A stretch of DNA of 64,000 nucleotides, taken from NCBI RefSeq assembly GCF_000224145.3, contig NC_020170.2, positions 526,718 through 590,717 of the forward strand. Reading direction: 5' to 3'. How positions within the stretch are numbered: position 1 is the stretch's first letter; each line of letters starts with the position of its first letter. This stretch comes from Ciona intestinalis. Its lineage: Eukaryota; Chordata; Ascidiacea; Phlebobranchia; Cionidae. The position numbers and the translations under genes are program-made. Positions 33,035 through 57,141 of the stretch are shown here, one piece after another. The notes under the pieces were generated by a model. The model searched no databases. It was given only the letters and a program-made list of their open reading frames with translations, and was not told the DNA's origin.

Positions 33035-36000
33035 TCAAATTTGATCACTTGATTTACCAAGTCTTGCTGACTTGATATAATTTAGCTTGGCCCCATGTAA
33101 AGTGAATCTACTCCATGCAAATATCTGCAGTGTTGCACATACAATAGGCACAGCTGTTAAAATTGCAAAACACGCATCATGTTTGGATACCATTTCCCTT
33201 TCAGTTTGTTGTGATTGGATTGAACCAATAGAGTTGCTTCCAAACATGTCTTCACCTGCAAGAACAAAGTTAACAAACTAAACACTTGTCATCTGGTGAC
33301 AACCAGAAATAAATGTTTCAATCATATTGTACAATAACTTTTGACTTGGATATCTTTCTACACAGCATATGCTGAATACACAATATGCCAGATGGAAAGT
33401 TACCAATTGGGAAAAGTTGTCATTTATATCATTTTAGCTTTCCTTTAAGGCCAAAACCCTGTATGTCCTGTCCAATGTAAACCTCCACCACTATGCTAGA
33501 TATCTTCCTAAAATTACATTATTTTTTCATTAAAACATGAAGAAAATTATACTTTCTTTTACACAACTGCTGGAAAAACCAGAACTCCTTTACAGAGACA
33601 CAGACATTAAAGATATTACTTTATAATCATTTACCTGTATAAAAAGCAAGCAACCAAGTTCCAAGCAGTGGTGCAAAAGTTTGACCGGGTTTTGACATTA
33701 AAGACGACATTCCAAATAATAAAGCTGATGCCGCTTGTTCACGGTCGTGTTTCACAACATCTTCATCAACCAAGTCCGTTACAACAAGGTTCAGTAACTT
33801 GCATGTGCCTTCAGTGAATACACGGTTGCTGAAAAAGAACGGAAGGGAAATTTCAACTACACTGAACATAACGACTCCAGTTACAAACCAATATTTTGTT
33901 TATTCTATACAAACAAACTAGCTATAGGGTAGCGACAAAAAGAGATTCAGCAAAAGAACTAGCAGTGGTTCTTTAATTAATAAATTAGAGTTATCACACA
34001 TGCACACTCCATATGTCCATGTTAACAAAACTCACCCTCTTTTTTCTCAAGGAAGTACGTCTAGCCAGAACCCCTGACTTATACAATAGGTACTACACAG
34101 TTACACACTTTTAAATGATTTCTTTTAAACCAAAGGATAAATACCAATTTAACGCAAAAGGTATATTATATTTCACAAACAGAAAGAAGTAAACCTTTGC
34201 AACCGTGTAACCTACCTTGCAATAAAGACACATAGAAATGTTATATTCTTTGATCCAAGTATCAACATACAGAGTGTGAGTGCAAGTTTTGTGTAGAACA
34301 ACCAGTTAATAACTTTGTACACACCATGTTTTTCACATAACTTTAGGAAGTAGAGATTATTTAGATGTGGAAGGACAAAAGATATTCCTGAAAAGAAAAT
34401 AAACTTAAGACTTGACCAGGTTAGTTAAGGTAGTAATTCTCTTTATGGTTTGCAAGTTAACCTGTGAAAGGACTGAATTTATCTTAAAAAACCTGACACA
34501 GTATTACTTAGCCTCATTAATTTGGTTGTTCTCTTAATGCATCAGTCAATATTTTTGTTTTTTTATTTGTAAAATTTAGACGATTTTTATGTGCATACTA
34601 AAAGTTGTTTGAACACAATTCTTAAAAATAAGGTAGCTAAAACTTCTTTATTTCTGGTTAATGTTTTAGAAACTTACACGCACTGGTGCAGAACAATACT
34701 TTACTGTTCTATTGATTTGGTGAAAACGATTTTAAAATAGTGTTTGGCAAATTTTCTAGTTAAGTTATTGGTTAACATTCATTTAACTTACCTAGTAAGA
34801 ATGGGCCAACTCCAGGTGACACTGCATCACCTACCAATGTGTCAAGGAATAACGGAAAAAAGTTGCTGTTGAAATGACAGTGGAATACCTAAAATTGGTA
34901 ATCATAAATAACAACATTGTTTGTTTAATATAAGTTACAACCTATTTTTCAAACCAGGTATTTATTGTGTCACTTGGCTTTTACAACCATAACCACATGC
35001 AGCATGCTTGGTGATTAAATCACAGATAGAATTTGCGATTTAAGCCAGAGTTGCCCTATTACCCCAACACTCCGGGTGCTACCAATACCGTAAGAGTTGT
35101 TTTCACAAAGTTATATTTGAACTTAATTAAACCTGCAATAAATTCATTGAAATAAACCATCTAAAGTTATGATTCACAGCAAGCTGTTTGATGTATTCTG
35201 ATAAACCTATCTTCAAGTTAGAGTGACGAGTTTTACTGGATGATGTTGAAACCACTTCTGTAAAACAAAAATAAAATAATGATTACAGTGTCAGTGTATA
35301 TATTATATATATATATATATAAATATATATTATATGTTTATAAACAATACTGTATTTAAATTTGACATGGTAATTAATGTTATGTTGCTATTGCTAGCAA
35401 GAATATTAATATCGGTAGAACTACCTCCTGAAAAACAAGATTAGTTATTGCAAATTTTGCCCATTTTGACCGACTGTCATATATTGCTCTCTAGCGACAT
35501 ACATGTTCTATTTATTTTGAACAAATTTATTATGTACTTGTTCTTGGAAAAGGTTTTACAGATAAATTTGATTTCAGCAAATTTTGGATGTCGCAATCAG
35601 AAACTTATTTTTCAAAAATTAGGTTTTAGGTTAAATTTTAAATAAACTATTACTAAGTTGTTTGAGGTTAGTTTATAGCCAGCTAAAATGATTTTGGTTT
35701 AATAACCTTAACAAAATCATTTACATTACTTCTAAGCTGATCTTTACAAAACATACTAAAATAAAATTATTCCAAATACATATAAACCAATTCATAATCA
35801 CAATAACAACAAGAATAGACAAAAAAAGTACACCAAGTCATACTTGATAGATATAACTATCGTATGTATCTTATGATTCTTATCTTATGTCAAAAACTAA
35901 GTTGGCAATGTCTCCAAAGTATGTCAACTCTCTACTTGAGTAGCTATCTATAGGGATTCTAATTCAGCATGATAAAGAAAACTTATACAATTTAAATCAT

Positions 36001-37828
36001 AAGTTTTTATCATTGAGATAAATAACAGGTTACTTACATTGATACAGACTGAAGGTATTAATTTAAAAACTAATGATACCTAATCACCTTAAAGCCTACC
36101 CAATTACCTTAAAGTGTTAGTGACAATTTATAATTATCTGCTAGTTTTGTTGATGTACCTGCTGTCTGCAAACTTCTCGTGACAATCGACAGATACAAAA
36201 AAAATCATCAGAAGATCTAGTCACATTTTATCATAATATAGAACATGCTACACATTCTTTGCTATATTAACATGTATCTAAATATATTATATAATAATAA
36301 ATAATATATATATAATGGTTTATTTACACATTGTGTGTTTCAGTCTAAACCAAACTAGAACAAAGAGACAAATGGAGTTGAATTAGGAACATAGTAATTT
36401 AGAGTAAGAGTAACCATTGAGAAACTGACCCGATAATTCGTAATATTCTTCTTTGTCTTTCTTTTGCATTTCACAAAATTTTATCAGGCTTCTTGTTGAA
36501 ATCGTGAAACCCACAATTGAAAAAACTGCCAAACACATGCAGAACACCTGTATACAGCAGAGATAAATAAATCATAAATGTATTGTATTTCATTAACAAA
36601 TGAATTCCACTATCTACATACATATTTTAGGCAAAATCAGTTTCAGTTTTTACATAAGTGTCCTATATTGCCCCAAGCCCTATTATGTGTTTCCATGAAT
36701 GCAACTTTATTATTGATTAATATTTTTTATAGTCAATTTGGTCAACACATTAGTAACCATCTTATCCTTTGGTCAAATAGGCGAGTCTCTAACCATTGTT
36801 TCATGACTTAGATATTACATAACAAACCTGGAATGATATACGACTTGAATTGTTCCAAAACATATAAGACAAGAAAACACTAATTGAACCAATCGCACTA
36901 AAGAGTGAAGATCTCTTGTTTAATAAGGTTCTGAAAAAAACATTGAAGGAATCATGAGTAGTCAATTGCCATTAAGATGGACTTTTACATTTTTAGGAAG
37001 TTAACTATTAAGAGATTGGACAACTCTTATAACGGTACAATGTATAATGTTAATGTCACTAATATTGATGTAAATTCTTACCGATCTTTTGCATGAACTA
37101 CTAAATCAGCCAACAGCGCAGTGTGTTGTAACTCCACAGTGGTTAAAAAACCATCATATAAACATAAACATATTACAAATTGAACTCCCGGGTGTAGCCA
37201 TTTCACCCAAAACAAAGCAAACGCCACTGCAAATAGAGGACCACTCCATGATAGTCTCTTTAATCGTAACAACACAATGTCCAATGGATGAACTGAGGTG
37301 GATTTTTGAAGCAAACTTCGGTCACTTAACCATCCAAATAATGGATCGTTTAAAGAATTCCACACCAAAAATGCAATCTAAAAAAATAAAACAACAAAAA
37401 TCAGGAGAGTAAAACCCTAAAATGTTTTGGCTAAGATATTGGAACTGATGATTATTCATGTAAGAAACTGAATGTATATACACATTATACAAGACATGTA
37501 AATAATATAAACTGTTTTAAATGTTATACACAATAACTCTATAACTTCTGATTATTCACTACAAATCAATTGATTGGACAAACAACAAAACAACGCTTAA
37601 TTTATCCTGCTGGCTTTAGTTTAACCTTAGCAAGATTACTCCATAACATAAATCACAAACCATGGTTACCTCTCCAATCCAAAATGACGTTTTGTCAATT
37701 TTGTAAACAGTAACAAACATCTCCACGTAATATAATAGAAACACATTGTGCACGACTGTTAGAAATAACGCCATGCTTCCATACAAAGTGGAAATCCTTT
37801 CAAAATTGTAAGAGTTGCTTCTTAACAT
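33035..37828 (-). CDS. MFSD13A: MFS transporter, TMEM180/MFSD13A type
   Basis: Nine exons: 37828-37670, 37377-37082, 36930-36828, 36547-36430, 35257-35133, 34888-34792, 34387-34216, 33828-33635, 33255-33035; 1485 nt, 494 aa (human about 517), all phases consistent. A multi-pass membrane protein of the major facilitator superfamily with hydrophobic segments throughout. Closest recalled match is TMEM180/MFSD13[83 protein letters not shown] and [31 protein letters not shown] covers the MFS loop-2 signature region. The substrate is unknown even in vertebrates. The start ATG begins [13 protein letters not shown], in line with the short cytosolic N-terminus of the family. Confidence 0.92.
36720..36795 (+). 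repeat. Weak SINE-core remnant in an MFSD13A-like intron
   Basis: AATTTGGTCAACACATTAGT followed by AACCATCTTATCCTTTGGTC loosely resembles the SINE core (TTGGACAACCCATTAGTGAC). Much diverged; low confidence. Confidence 0.25.
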
Positions 37829-38199
37829 GATGGTTCAACTATACCTAATGCTCTAACAAATTACTGCATTCTGAAAAAGTACCTAAACAAAATAACAACT
37901 AGTATACAGACTATACAGTACAACACAGTGCATTGTCGGTCGTACCGGTATTTTTATATATGGTAGACTGGTAAGGTAGTATATAACAAAGCATACATTA
38001 CATACGCATCTATACACAATAACAAGACAAGATTAATCAACAGTAAAAGTGATACAGTGCTTACAAATGTCGTGAGCTGTGGTTTACCTCCGTTACGACG
38101 TACGTGCCTTAGGCATTTCAGATATTACGTTGAAAATTTTACTTGATATTAATAGAACTATAGGCTACATGATGATATGTGAAAATATTCCATTAGCAA

Positions 38200-38202
<3 letters not shown>

Positions 38203-38252
<50 letters not shown>
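38203..38252 (+). repeat. (GA)n microsatellite
   Basis: About 25 uninterrupted GA units, roughly 380 bp upstream of the start codon of the minus-strand MFSD13A-like gene. On the sense strand of that gene it is a CT run. Confidence 0.95.
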
Positions 38253-38253
<1 letters not shown>

Positions 38254-38397
38254 GGCTGTATACAGAAAAAAAAGATTTTTTTTCTCCACCCGTCATGCTA
38301 ATTAATAACGTCAAAGAATCAAACCAAGTGTTTTTGAGCACGTAGTGGTCATATAGATCCTTTTTGAACATGGTAGTGGTCATATAGATCCTATTTC

Positions 38398-38563
38398 GTC
38401 GAACAGTTGTTCTTGGCTTTGTTGTTGCTGATAGGGCGATTTTTTTCCGCACTTATCCTAATTCTCAACTCTAGCATTTTTCTTTAATCTCTTGCTTGAA
38501 ATCAAATCGTAATATATGCTTATAGTTTTTAGACTAAGTTTTCAGATTTATAAAACCGCACAA
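38398..38563 (+). repeat. Local duplicated block, copy A
   Basis: Begins GTCGAACAGTTGTTCTTGGC and ends GATTTATAAAACCGCACAAT. It aligns along its length with 39031-39202 (copy B) with scattered substitutions and small indels. Not recognised as a mobile element. Confidence 0.75.
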
Positions 38564-38944
38564 TATGAACACCTCTCGTTTCTTCGCTCTTTTAGTTTAC
38601 TGCTCGCAATAAATCATTATGCAGCCGCCACAATATTAATAATATTAACTAACATTACCTATAATACTGTGTGATTACGGTTTATCCAAATTCACAAAAA
38701 CAAACGTCTTTAAGCGACGAAAAGGTTAACTATAGTGTAAGTTTACATGTCAACACATGGTACAGGAGTTGTACAAAGCGTAGTATTTACACATATTCTT
38801 TACCAAACTTTTAATCCTTGTACGTCTTAAGTTTAATGAGTTATAATACACGAATAAATGCATTCTATCTACTGCTCCACAGTAACCAATGGCGACTAAA
38901 ACCCGCTTTGTTTGTTACTTTTGATTTGTTTTTGATCGCTCTCA

Positions 38945-39202
38945 GTCGACCATTATAGTGTTACGGTTAATTAATACTGTGCTAATTAGTTTATACCGTG
39001 CTCATGCATTTGATCTGTGATATCTTGTTTGTCGAACAGTTGTTCTTGCTCTTGTTGTCGTTGGTGTTTTTTGAGCGTTTTTTCTCATTTAATAATCTCA
39101 ATTCTTAATTCTAGCATTTATTCTTTAATCTCTTGATTGAAATAAAATCAAAATACATATTTATAAATTTTAGACTAAATTTTCAGAATTAAAACCGCAT
39201 AA
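38945..39202 (+). repeat. Local duplicated block, copy B, with preceding unit
   Basis: 39031-39202 repeats copy A (GTCGAACAGTTGTTCTTGCT through AATTAAAACCGCATAATTAG). The sequence just before it (GCTAATTAGTTTATACCGTG, 38981-39030) also recurs at 42131-42185. These blocks connect the regions on both sides of the intelectin gene. Confidence 0.7.
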
Positions 39203-39238
39203 TTAGCGAGTATTTAACGATTACATTTCTGTTTGTTT

Positions 39239-39369
39239 CTAGTTCTTCAACTCTGCGTCTTAACTCATTTTCTCTCGGACAATAGCAGCTTGTGAGGTTC
39301 CCAGGTGGTCCAGGAGGACCCCATTACCAGGTAGAACAACTGCAACGGTTGTTTTGGTAAAGGTCGTCA
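39239..39369 (-). pseudogene. Broken copy of intelectin exon 1 (5' part)
   Basis: Aligns at roughly 90 percent by eye with 40849-40978, the part of exon 1 that encodes the collagen stretch and coiled coil. CTCGGACAATAGCAGC and GAGGTTCCCAGGTGGTCCAG are identical or nearly so. In the copy the collagen-coding frame is lost (GGTAATGGGG on the sense strand where the gene has GGTAAACGGGG), and it lacks a start codon and lectin exons. A MITE fragment abuts its end. Confidence 0.85.
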
Positions 39370-39374
39370 TGAAA

Positions 39375-39455
39375 TAGTAGGGTGGGGGAAGACGGGACAC
39401 CTTTAGCACACAATATCCAAATATTCTAATCGTGTTTAAAACAGTTCCCAACATT
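39375..39455 (+). mobile_element. MITE copy 8, left half
   Basis: TAGTAGGGTGGGGGAAGACG through TCTAATCGTGTTTAAAACAG, then the family sequence stops. It lies at the end of the intelectin exon 1 fragment and may mark the breakpoint. Confidence 0.75.
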
Positions 39456-39566
39456 CTCACATTCTCATGTGTACATAAATTATATACATAAACAAAAATT
39501 ATCTCAAATTAGGGCGATGTCGTTTAAACAATTTTCACATTTTCTAAGATATTAGGTGTTTAAATT

Positions 39567-41098
39567 TTAGCGATAAAATAAGAGGAATGACGAATTGAGT
39601 AATGTAGCATCAGCGCTCCACCCTGTTCCTACTGCGTGACCATTATGGTAAAAGCCGGAAAAGTCACCACAATAAAAGTTGTGGCGCGTGCGCCCTGCTG
39701 AACCAATGCAACTTTGCGATGGATGGTTAAACGTGGGCTTGTTTCGCACACCTGGACAGAATGCAAACGCATCTCGATGAACGTCTATTGCTCGAAACTG
39801 TGGAAATAATGAAAAGATTTGTTGACCTCTAATCGATGTTATTAACGTAGGATGTACATTATTTTCGTGGTTCGTAGCATGAATGAATGAATGATTGTAA
39901 CTTATTTACTTTCGCGAAGCGGGGCAACGGCAGTCGTTATTACACGGGTGTTCTGTTCCATACTCATCGCGCCCGCTTACAAGTTATCACGATGAACTTA
40001 GTGTGGGTAATTATTAGTGTTAGGCGCGCAAAACTAATGTGCCACAGCACCAGCATCAGTTACCTTTAGAGTAATGAACACTTTACATCAGAAGGTAAAA
40101 CAAGATACTTACTTGTATGTATCCTGCTTCAATACCTGTGAGAGCCAATGTTGGAAGATGAACTAAGAGTGAAATAGTAGATCCTTGATCAAATACGACC
40201 GGTATACTTGGACCACTGTCTGTCGGAAAAGTGTAGACTCCAGATTTAACTGGATAATAAACAGAGTAAAGTTTGAACATGTTACTGCCATAGCGTGTTA
40301 AAAAACCATTTGTTGTTCGGTATTTGAGATAAGCCTCAGAACTTAATTCGGATAAAGGAGTGTCGTTCGGTACTTGCCAAACCATCACGTCTCTGGCTTG
40401 CAACTCAAAGTAAGCTTGGCTCTTGTAATCATCGCTGGTTGCCGACACGGCACGACCAAAAGTATTCAAATTTTGCCAGCTAGCGTCACCTTCCGGTCGA
40501 AGCGGGGAGTTGCCTTGCTGACTCGACCATCGATCACCTACTGTACATCTACCTACCTCTTCGCCAATGTAGTTTTCATGCACAGAAGCTACAAGCGTCC
40601 AGCCACCATTGTCTGCTTCCATGTCACAATATACAGGATAGGGAATTCCACTTGTATCATGGATCGTATATACAAACCAGTAGTGGCGTTTGGATTCCGT
40701 AACTTTAGTTGTTTACAATCTCGCACTAAAACAAACGCGCAAACGTTATGTATACCAGTCTAGAATTTATGCTTCATATTATAGACCAATATAAATATTT
40801 CAATGGCTACCGTTGCACCTATTGGTTGCTGCCCCGAAACTTGTTCCTCTAGTTCTTGAACTCTGCGTCGTAGCTCGTTTTCTCTCGGACAATAGCAGCG
40901 TGTGAGGTTCCCAGGTGGTCCAGGAGGACCCCGTTTACCAGGTGGACCGACTGCAACGGTTCTTGTGGTAAACGTCGGGGTTGGAATATTGTTGCTGCCA
41001 GATACTTCCGTAGGACCGCAGTAGAAATTATTTTGCGGATCAGCGATGCAATCCCAACACGAACCAACAACGATGAAAAGCAATAAAAGTTGCGCCAT
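39567..41098 (-). CDS. Intelectin-family lectin with collagen-like stretch and coiled coil
   Basis: Exons 41098-40819, 40725-40113, 39797-39567. Exon 1: signal peptide (MAQLLLLFIVVGSCWDCIA), a Cys-bearing N-terminus, four Gly-X-Y triplets (GPPGKRGPPGPPG, residues about 59-71), a Cys pair (CYC) and a heptad-like helix (ENELRRRVQELEEQVS). Exons 2-3 are the intelectin domain: CDMEADNGGWTLVASVHEN, CTVGDRWSSQQGN, ATSDDYKSQAYFELQARDV, then CGDFSGF and a C-terminus LLFYR, as in vertebrate intelectins. Intelectins are secreted calcium-dependent lectins that bind microbial glycans; the collagen and coiled coil suggest a trimer, by analogy with ficolins and collectins. As given, the frame changes inside exon 2 near 40665-40674, where one extra TA in TATATA separates TTGLY from TIHDTSGIPYPVYCDM. 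This could be a sequence error, an allele or a real defect. Calcium-ligand residues could not be confirmed. Confidence 0.85.
39885..40035 (-). mobile_element. SINE tail fragment in intelectin intron 2
   Basis: On the minus strand: GCGGGCGCGATGAGTATGGA, then ACAGAACACCCGTGTAATAA and CGACTGCCGTTGCCCCGCTT, matching the tail block of the SINEs at 5150-5220 and 6795-6850. Confidence 0.65.
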
Positions 41099-41474
41099 TA
41101 AAGACTCCGCTAAAAACAGCTTACCCGCATAAAAGTATATTAATACTAATTATTCACAATGGACTTATATTTCTTTTTTATCTATATAGACTCTGTCATT
41201 TAATACAGTTGGCTGTAAATTCTATTAACAACAACTAATGGTATATAGCGCCTATAAAGCCGTTGTACAAATCCAACTTTGCTGCAAAGTATCTGCAAAA
41301 CAACAAAAAGTATTTGCCTTTGGCGACATAAACTTGAAAAACTTGATCGGCAACTAAAATTGAATTTAAAGAGAATTTTAAAAACATATTTTATACATAT
41401 TTTTGCCACCTTAGCGTACGAGATAGTTGAAAATGGGAACTTTTTTCAAGTCAATAATTCGTGTATAATTTTTT

Positions 41475-41585
41475 CATGAGGAACCGTTGGGTTAAAGCAA
41501 TTGTTGTTAGTTTTAATGCCAAGGACACAAAGGACCACAATGGTAGGAGCGTCGAACCTTAAATCCGTATATCCTCTGAGCAAAC
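41475..41585 (-). mobile_element. SINE fragment
   Basis: On the minus strand: CTACCATTGTGGTCCTTTGT, CTTGGCATTAAAACTAACAA, TTGCTTTAACCCAACGGTTC, in the same order as the SINE middle and core blocks. Confidence 0.55.
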
Positions 41586-41592
41586 CAGTATA

Positions 41593-41658
41593 TAGTAGAG
41601 TCGGGGAAGATGGGACACTTTTAACACATAATATTCAAATATCCTGATCGTCTTTTAT
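41593..41658 (+). mobile_element. MITE copy 9, left third
   Basis: TAGTAGAGTCGGGGAAGATG through AAATATCCTGATCGTCTTTT, then unrelated sequence. Confidence 0.7.
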
Positions 41659-41689
41659 GTTAGAATTGGATTTCGTGGGATCGGGTTCA

Positions 41690-41790
41690 ATGTATATCAG
41701 TCTAGAATTTATGCTTCATATTATAGACCAATATAAATATTTTCATGGTTTCTATTGCACCTCTTGATTGCTGCGCTATAATTCGTACTT
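41690..41790 (-). pseudogene. Copy of intelectin intron 1 and the 3' end of exon 1
   Basis: GTATATCAGTCTAGAATTTA and TGCTTCATATTATAGACCAA match 40750-40800 almost base for base, followed by a diverged copy of the exon 1 end (CACCTCTTGATTGCTGC against CACCTATTGGTTGCTGC). Similarity stops close to where the other fragment at 39239 begins in gene coordinates. Confidence 0.75.
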
Positions 41791-42696
41791 AAAATATATT
41801 TTAACATTGATTAGTCGATTGTATTTGATATATTAATTTTAACTAAGCTTATTATTATAAACCATAGTGTATAAAATCGTCCAATTAATGAGTAATTAAT
41901 GATTGTGCGAGTCAAGTAAACTGCCATGCATCGGGAACTCGTTGGTAACACAGTAATCGGTAACTTTTGGCTTTGTTTACGTTAGTGGGCAAATTTAAAT
42001 AAAAGTGTATATAGTATTAGTATCCTATATCTCTAAATAAAAGAAAATAACACCAAAATAATTGTTACGACATGTGAGGATTGAACCCGGGACAGTGGAA
42101 TAGTCGACCGTTGTAGTAAAAAAATACCATGCTAATTAGTTTATGACGTGCTCACGCATTAGATTTTCGATGTCTTGTTTTGTATTTGGTTACGTTGAGA
42201 ACCACTTTCTGTGGACTTTGTTGAGAACCAGTTCCGAAAAAGCACTCTGAAAGTTGTGGTCAGGCTCACTGGATGTTAGATATATATAGAAAACAAACTA
42301 TTGGATTCATAATAAAACTATGGATTGTGAACGGTTGCGCGCGGTTGCAAATATTTTGGTTATTTCAAACAGCAAGGCTACGTGATCGGAACGATAGTTG
42401 ATTTGCTAAAATCGTGTGGTCATTTGGAATCTATTAGATGTCGTCGCGTGACGTTTCTAGCCGAAGTATTTGTAACCGCGTACAAATGGTAGTTTTAACA
42501 GGGATCCTAAAGCCCATCCTATATGGCTGCAAAGGGGTTACATCGCCAAACAATTTGCCGGCGATTACTCTGTACTAGATTTTGTGTCTTTGTTTACGAG
42601 CATGTATATGGCAGAGTCGGTGTATCGTGTATATAAGCAAACTTTGGTGTATGGCTAGCAACAACCACCTGAAAACCAAAGAGATTAAAACCCAAC

Positions 42697-42775
42697 GCTT
42701 ATATATATATATATATAAGCGTTGTTAAAACCAGTCACTTGTGTATATATAAGCGTTGTTAAAACCAGTCACTTT
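42697..42775. repeat. Perfect TA-core palindrome plus a direct repeat
   Basis: CAACGCTTATATATATATAT running into TATATATAAGCGTTG is a perfect inverted repeat around a TA core. Its right arm with the following sequence (TATATAAGCGTTGTTAAAAC, then CAGTCACT) is then repeated directly about 35 bp downstream. Confidence 0.85.
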
Positions 42776-43265
42776 GCTGAAAACCATGTTTACGAATTTA
42801 CTATGGCTTGGCTTGGCAACCGCCCACAGGAAAACGCCACAACACTTGGCACAGTTTTATAACAACTCCACAAAAAATATCATCAATTGAGATTATTTAT
42901 TCCCCTACCGCCGTTGCGCAAATAAATCATATAGACTTACGTGATAAACTTTGGCAAATCATCAGGAAATAGATAAAGAATTTGTTGTTTGTAGTGTTGC
43001 TTTGTTAATGTTTAAATGTTATTTAGTGCGCTCTTCCTGGCTACATAATAATGCTGTCTGATTTAATTAAGTAATTCTTGGAAAAGCAAAATCAAGTACT
43101 AAATACATTATGGTAGCCTACTTTATCATTATACATTTTTTGGCTATTTTTAATGTTAACTATTCTTATTATTGTTTACATCATTCTTATTATTGTTTAC
43201 AACAGTACAGCATCACAATTTAACAAATGTGACTAGATGGTGTTATCTTTGAGAGTGAGTACTGA

Positions 43266-56803
<13,538 letters not shown>

Positions 56804-57060
56804 CGTAACTGTATTAAACAACTAACAGGTTTACAATATAAGTGTTAATCGCAGCACTTAATGTAAACTCATGGCTAACCTTCAAGACTTAGTTCGATGT
56901 CAAATTTATGTGGCATCTTATTAATATGCTTGGTGCCATCTAATGTAAACAACTCTTATCTGTAAGAGTCTGTGAGTATTACAGATTAAACTGCTGGATA
57001 TGCCGTGTGTGCTGAATAACGATCATGAATCATGGTTTGAATATAATGAATACATTATGA

Positions 57061-57141
57061 AATAAATAGCAATTGAAAGTCTAATTTTGTGCAATGATTT
57101 TGCACCAAGGACTACAAGTATATAATTTCTCCTGCAATAAA
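57061..57141 (+). terminator. Tandem polyadenylation signals of the SLK-like gene
   Basis: AATAAA at 57061-57066 and again at 57136-57141, about 260 and 330 bp after the stop codon. Either could be used. Confidence 0.6.

Larger units (their letters stand above)
37829..39566. other. Repeat-rich gap between the MFSD13A-like and intelectin genes
   Basis: Contains the promoter of the MFSD13A-like gene, a GA microsatellite, two copies of a roughly 170 bp block, a broken copy of intelectin exon 1 and a half MITE (all listed separately). No intact gene is recognisable. Confidence 0.6.

Noticed and set aside
40374-40763. 129-aa plus-strand open frame
   Set aside because: Antisense shadow of intelectin exon 2, which has clear family motifs on the minus strand.
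42065-42120. Minus-strand tRNA-like sequence with a CCCGGGTTCAATCC box
   Set aside because: The T-stem does not pair and no acceptor stem or anticodon arm could be folded; treated as a repeat remnant, not a tRNA gene.
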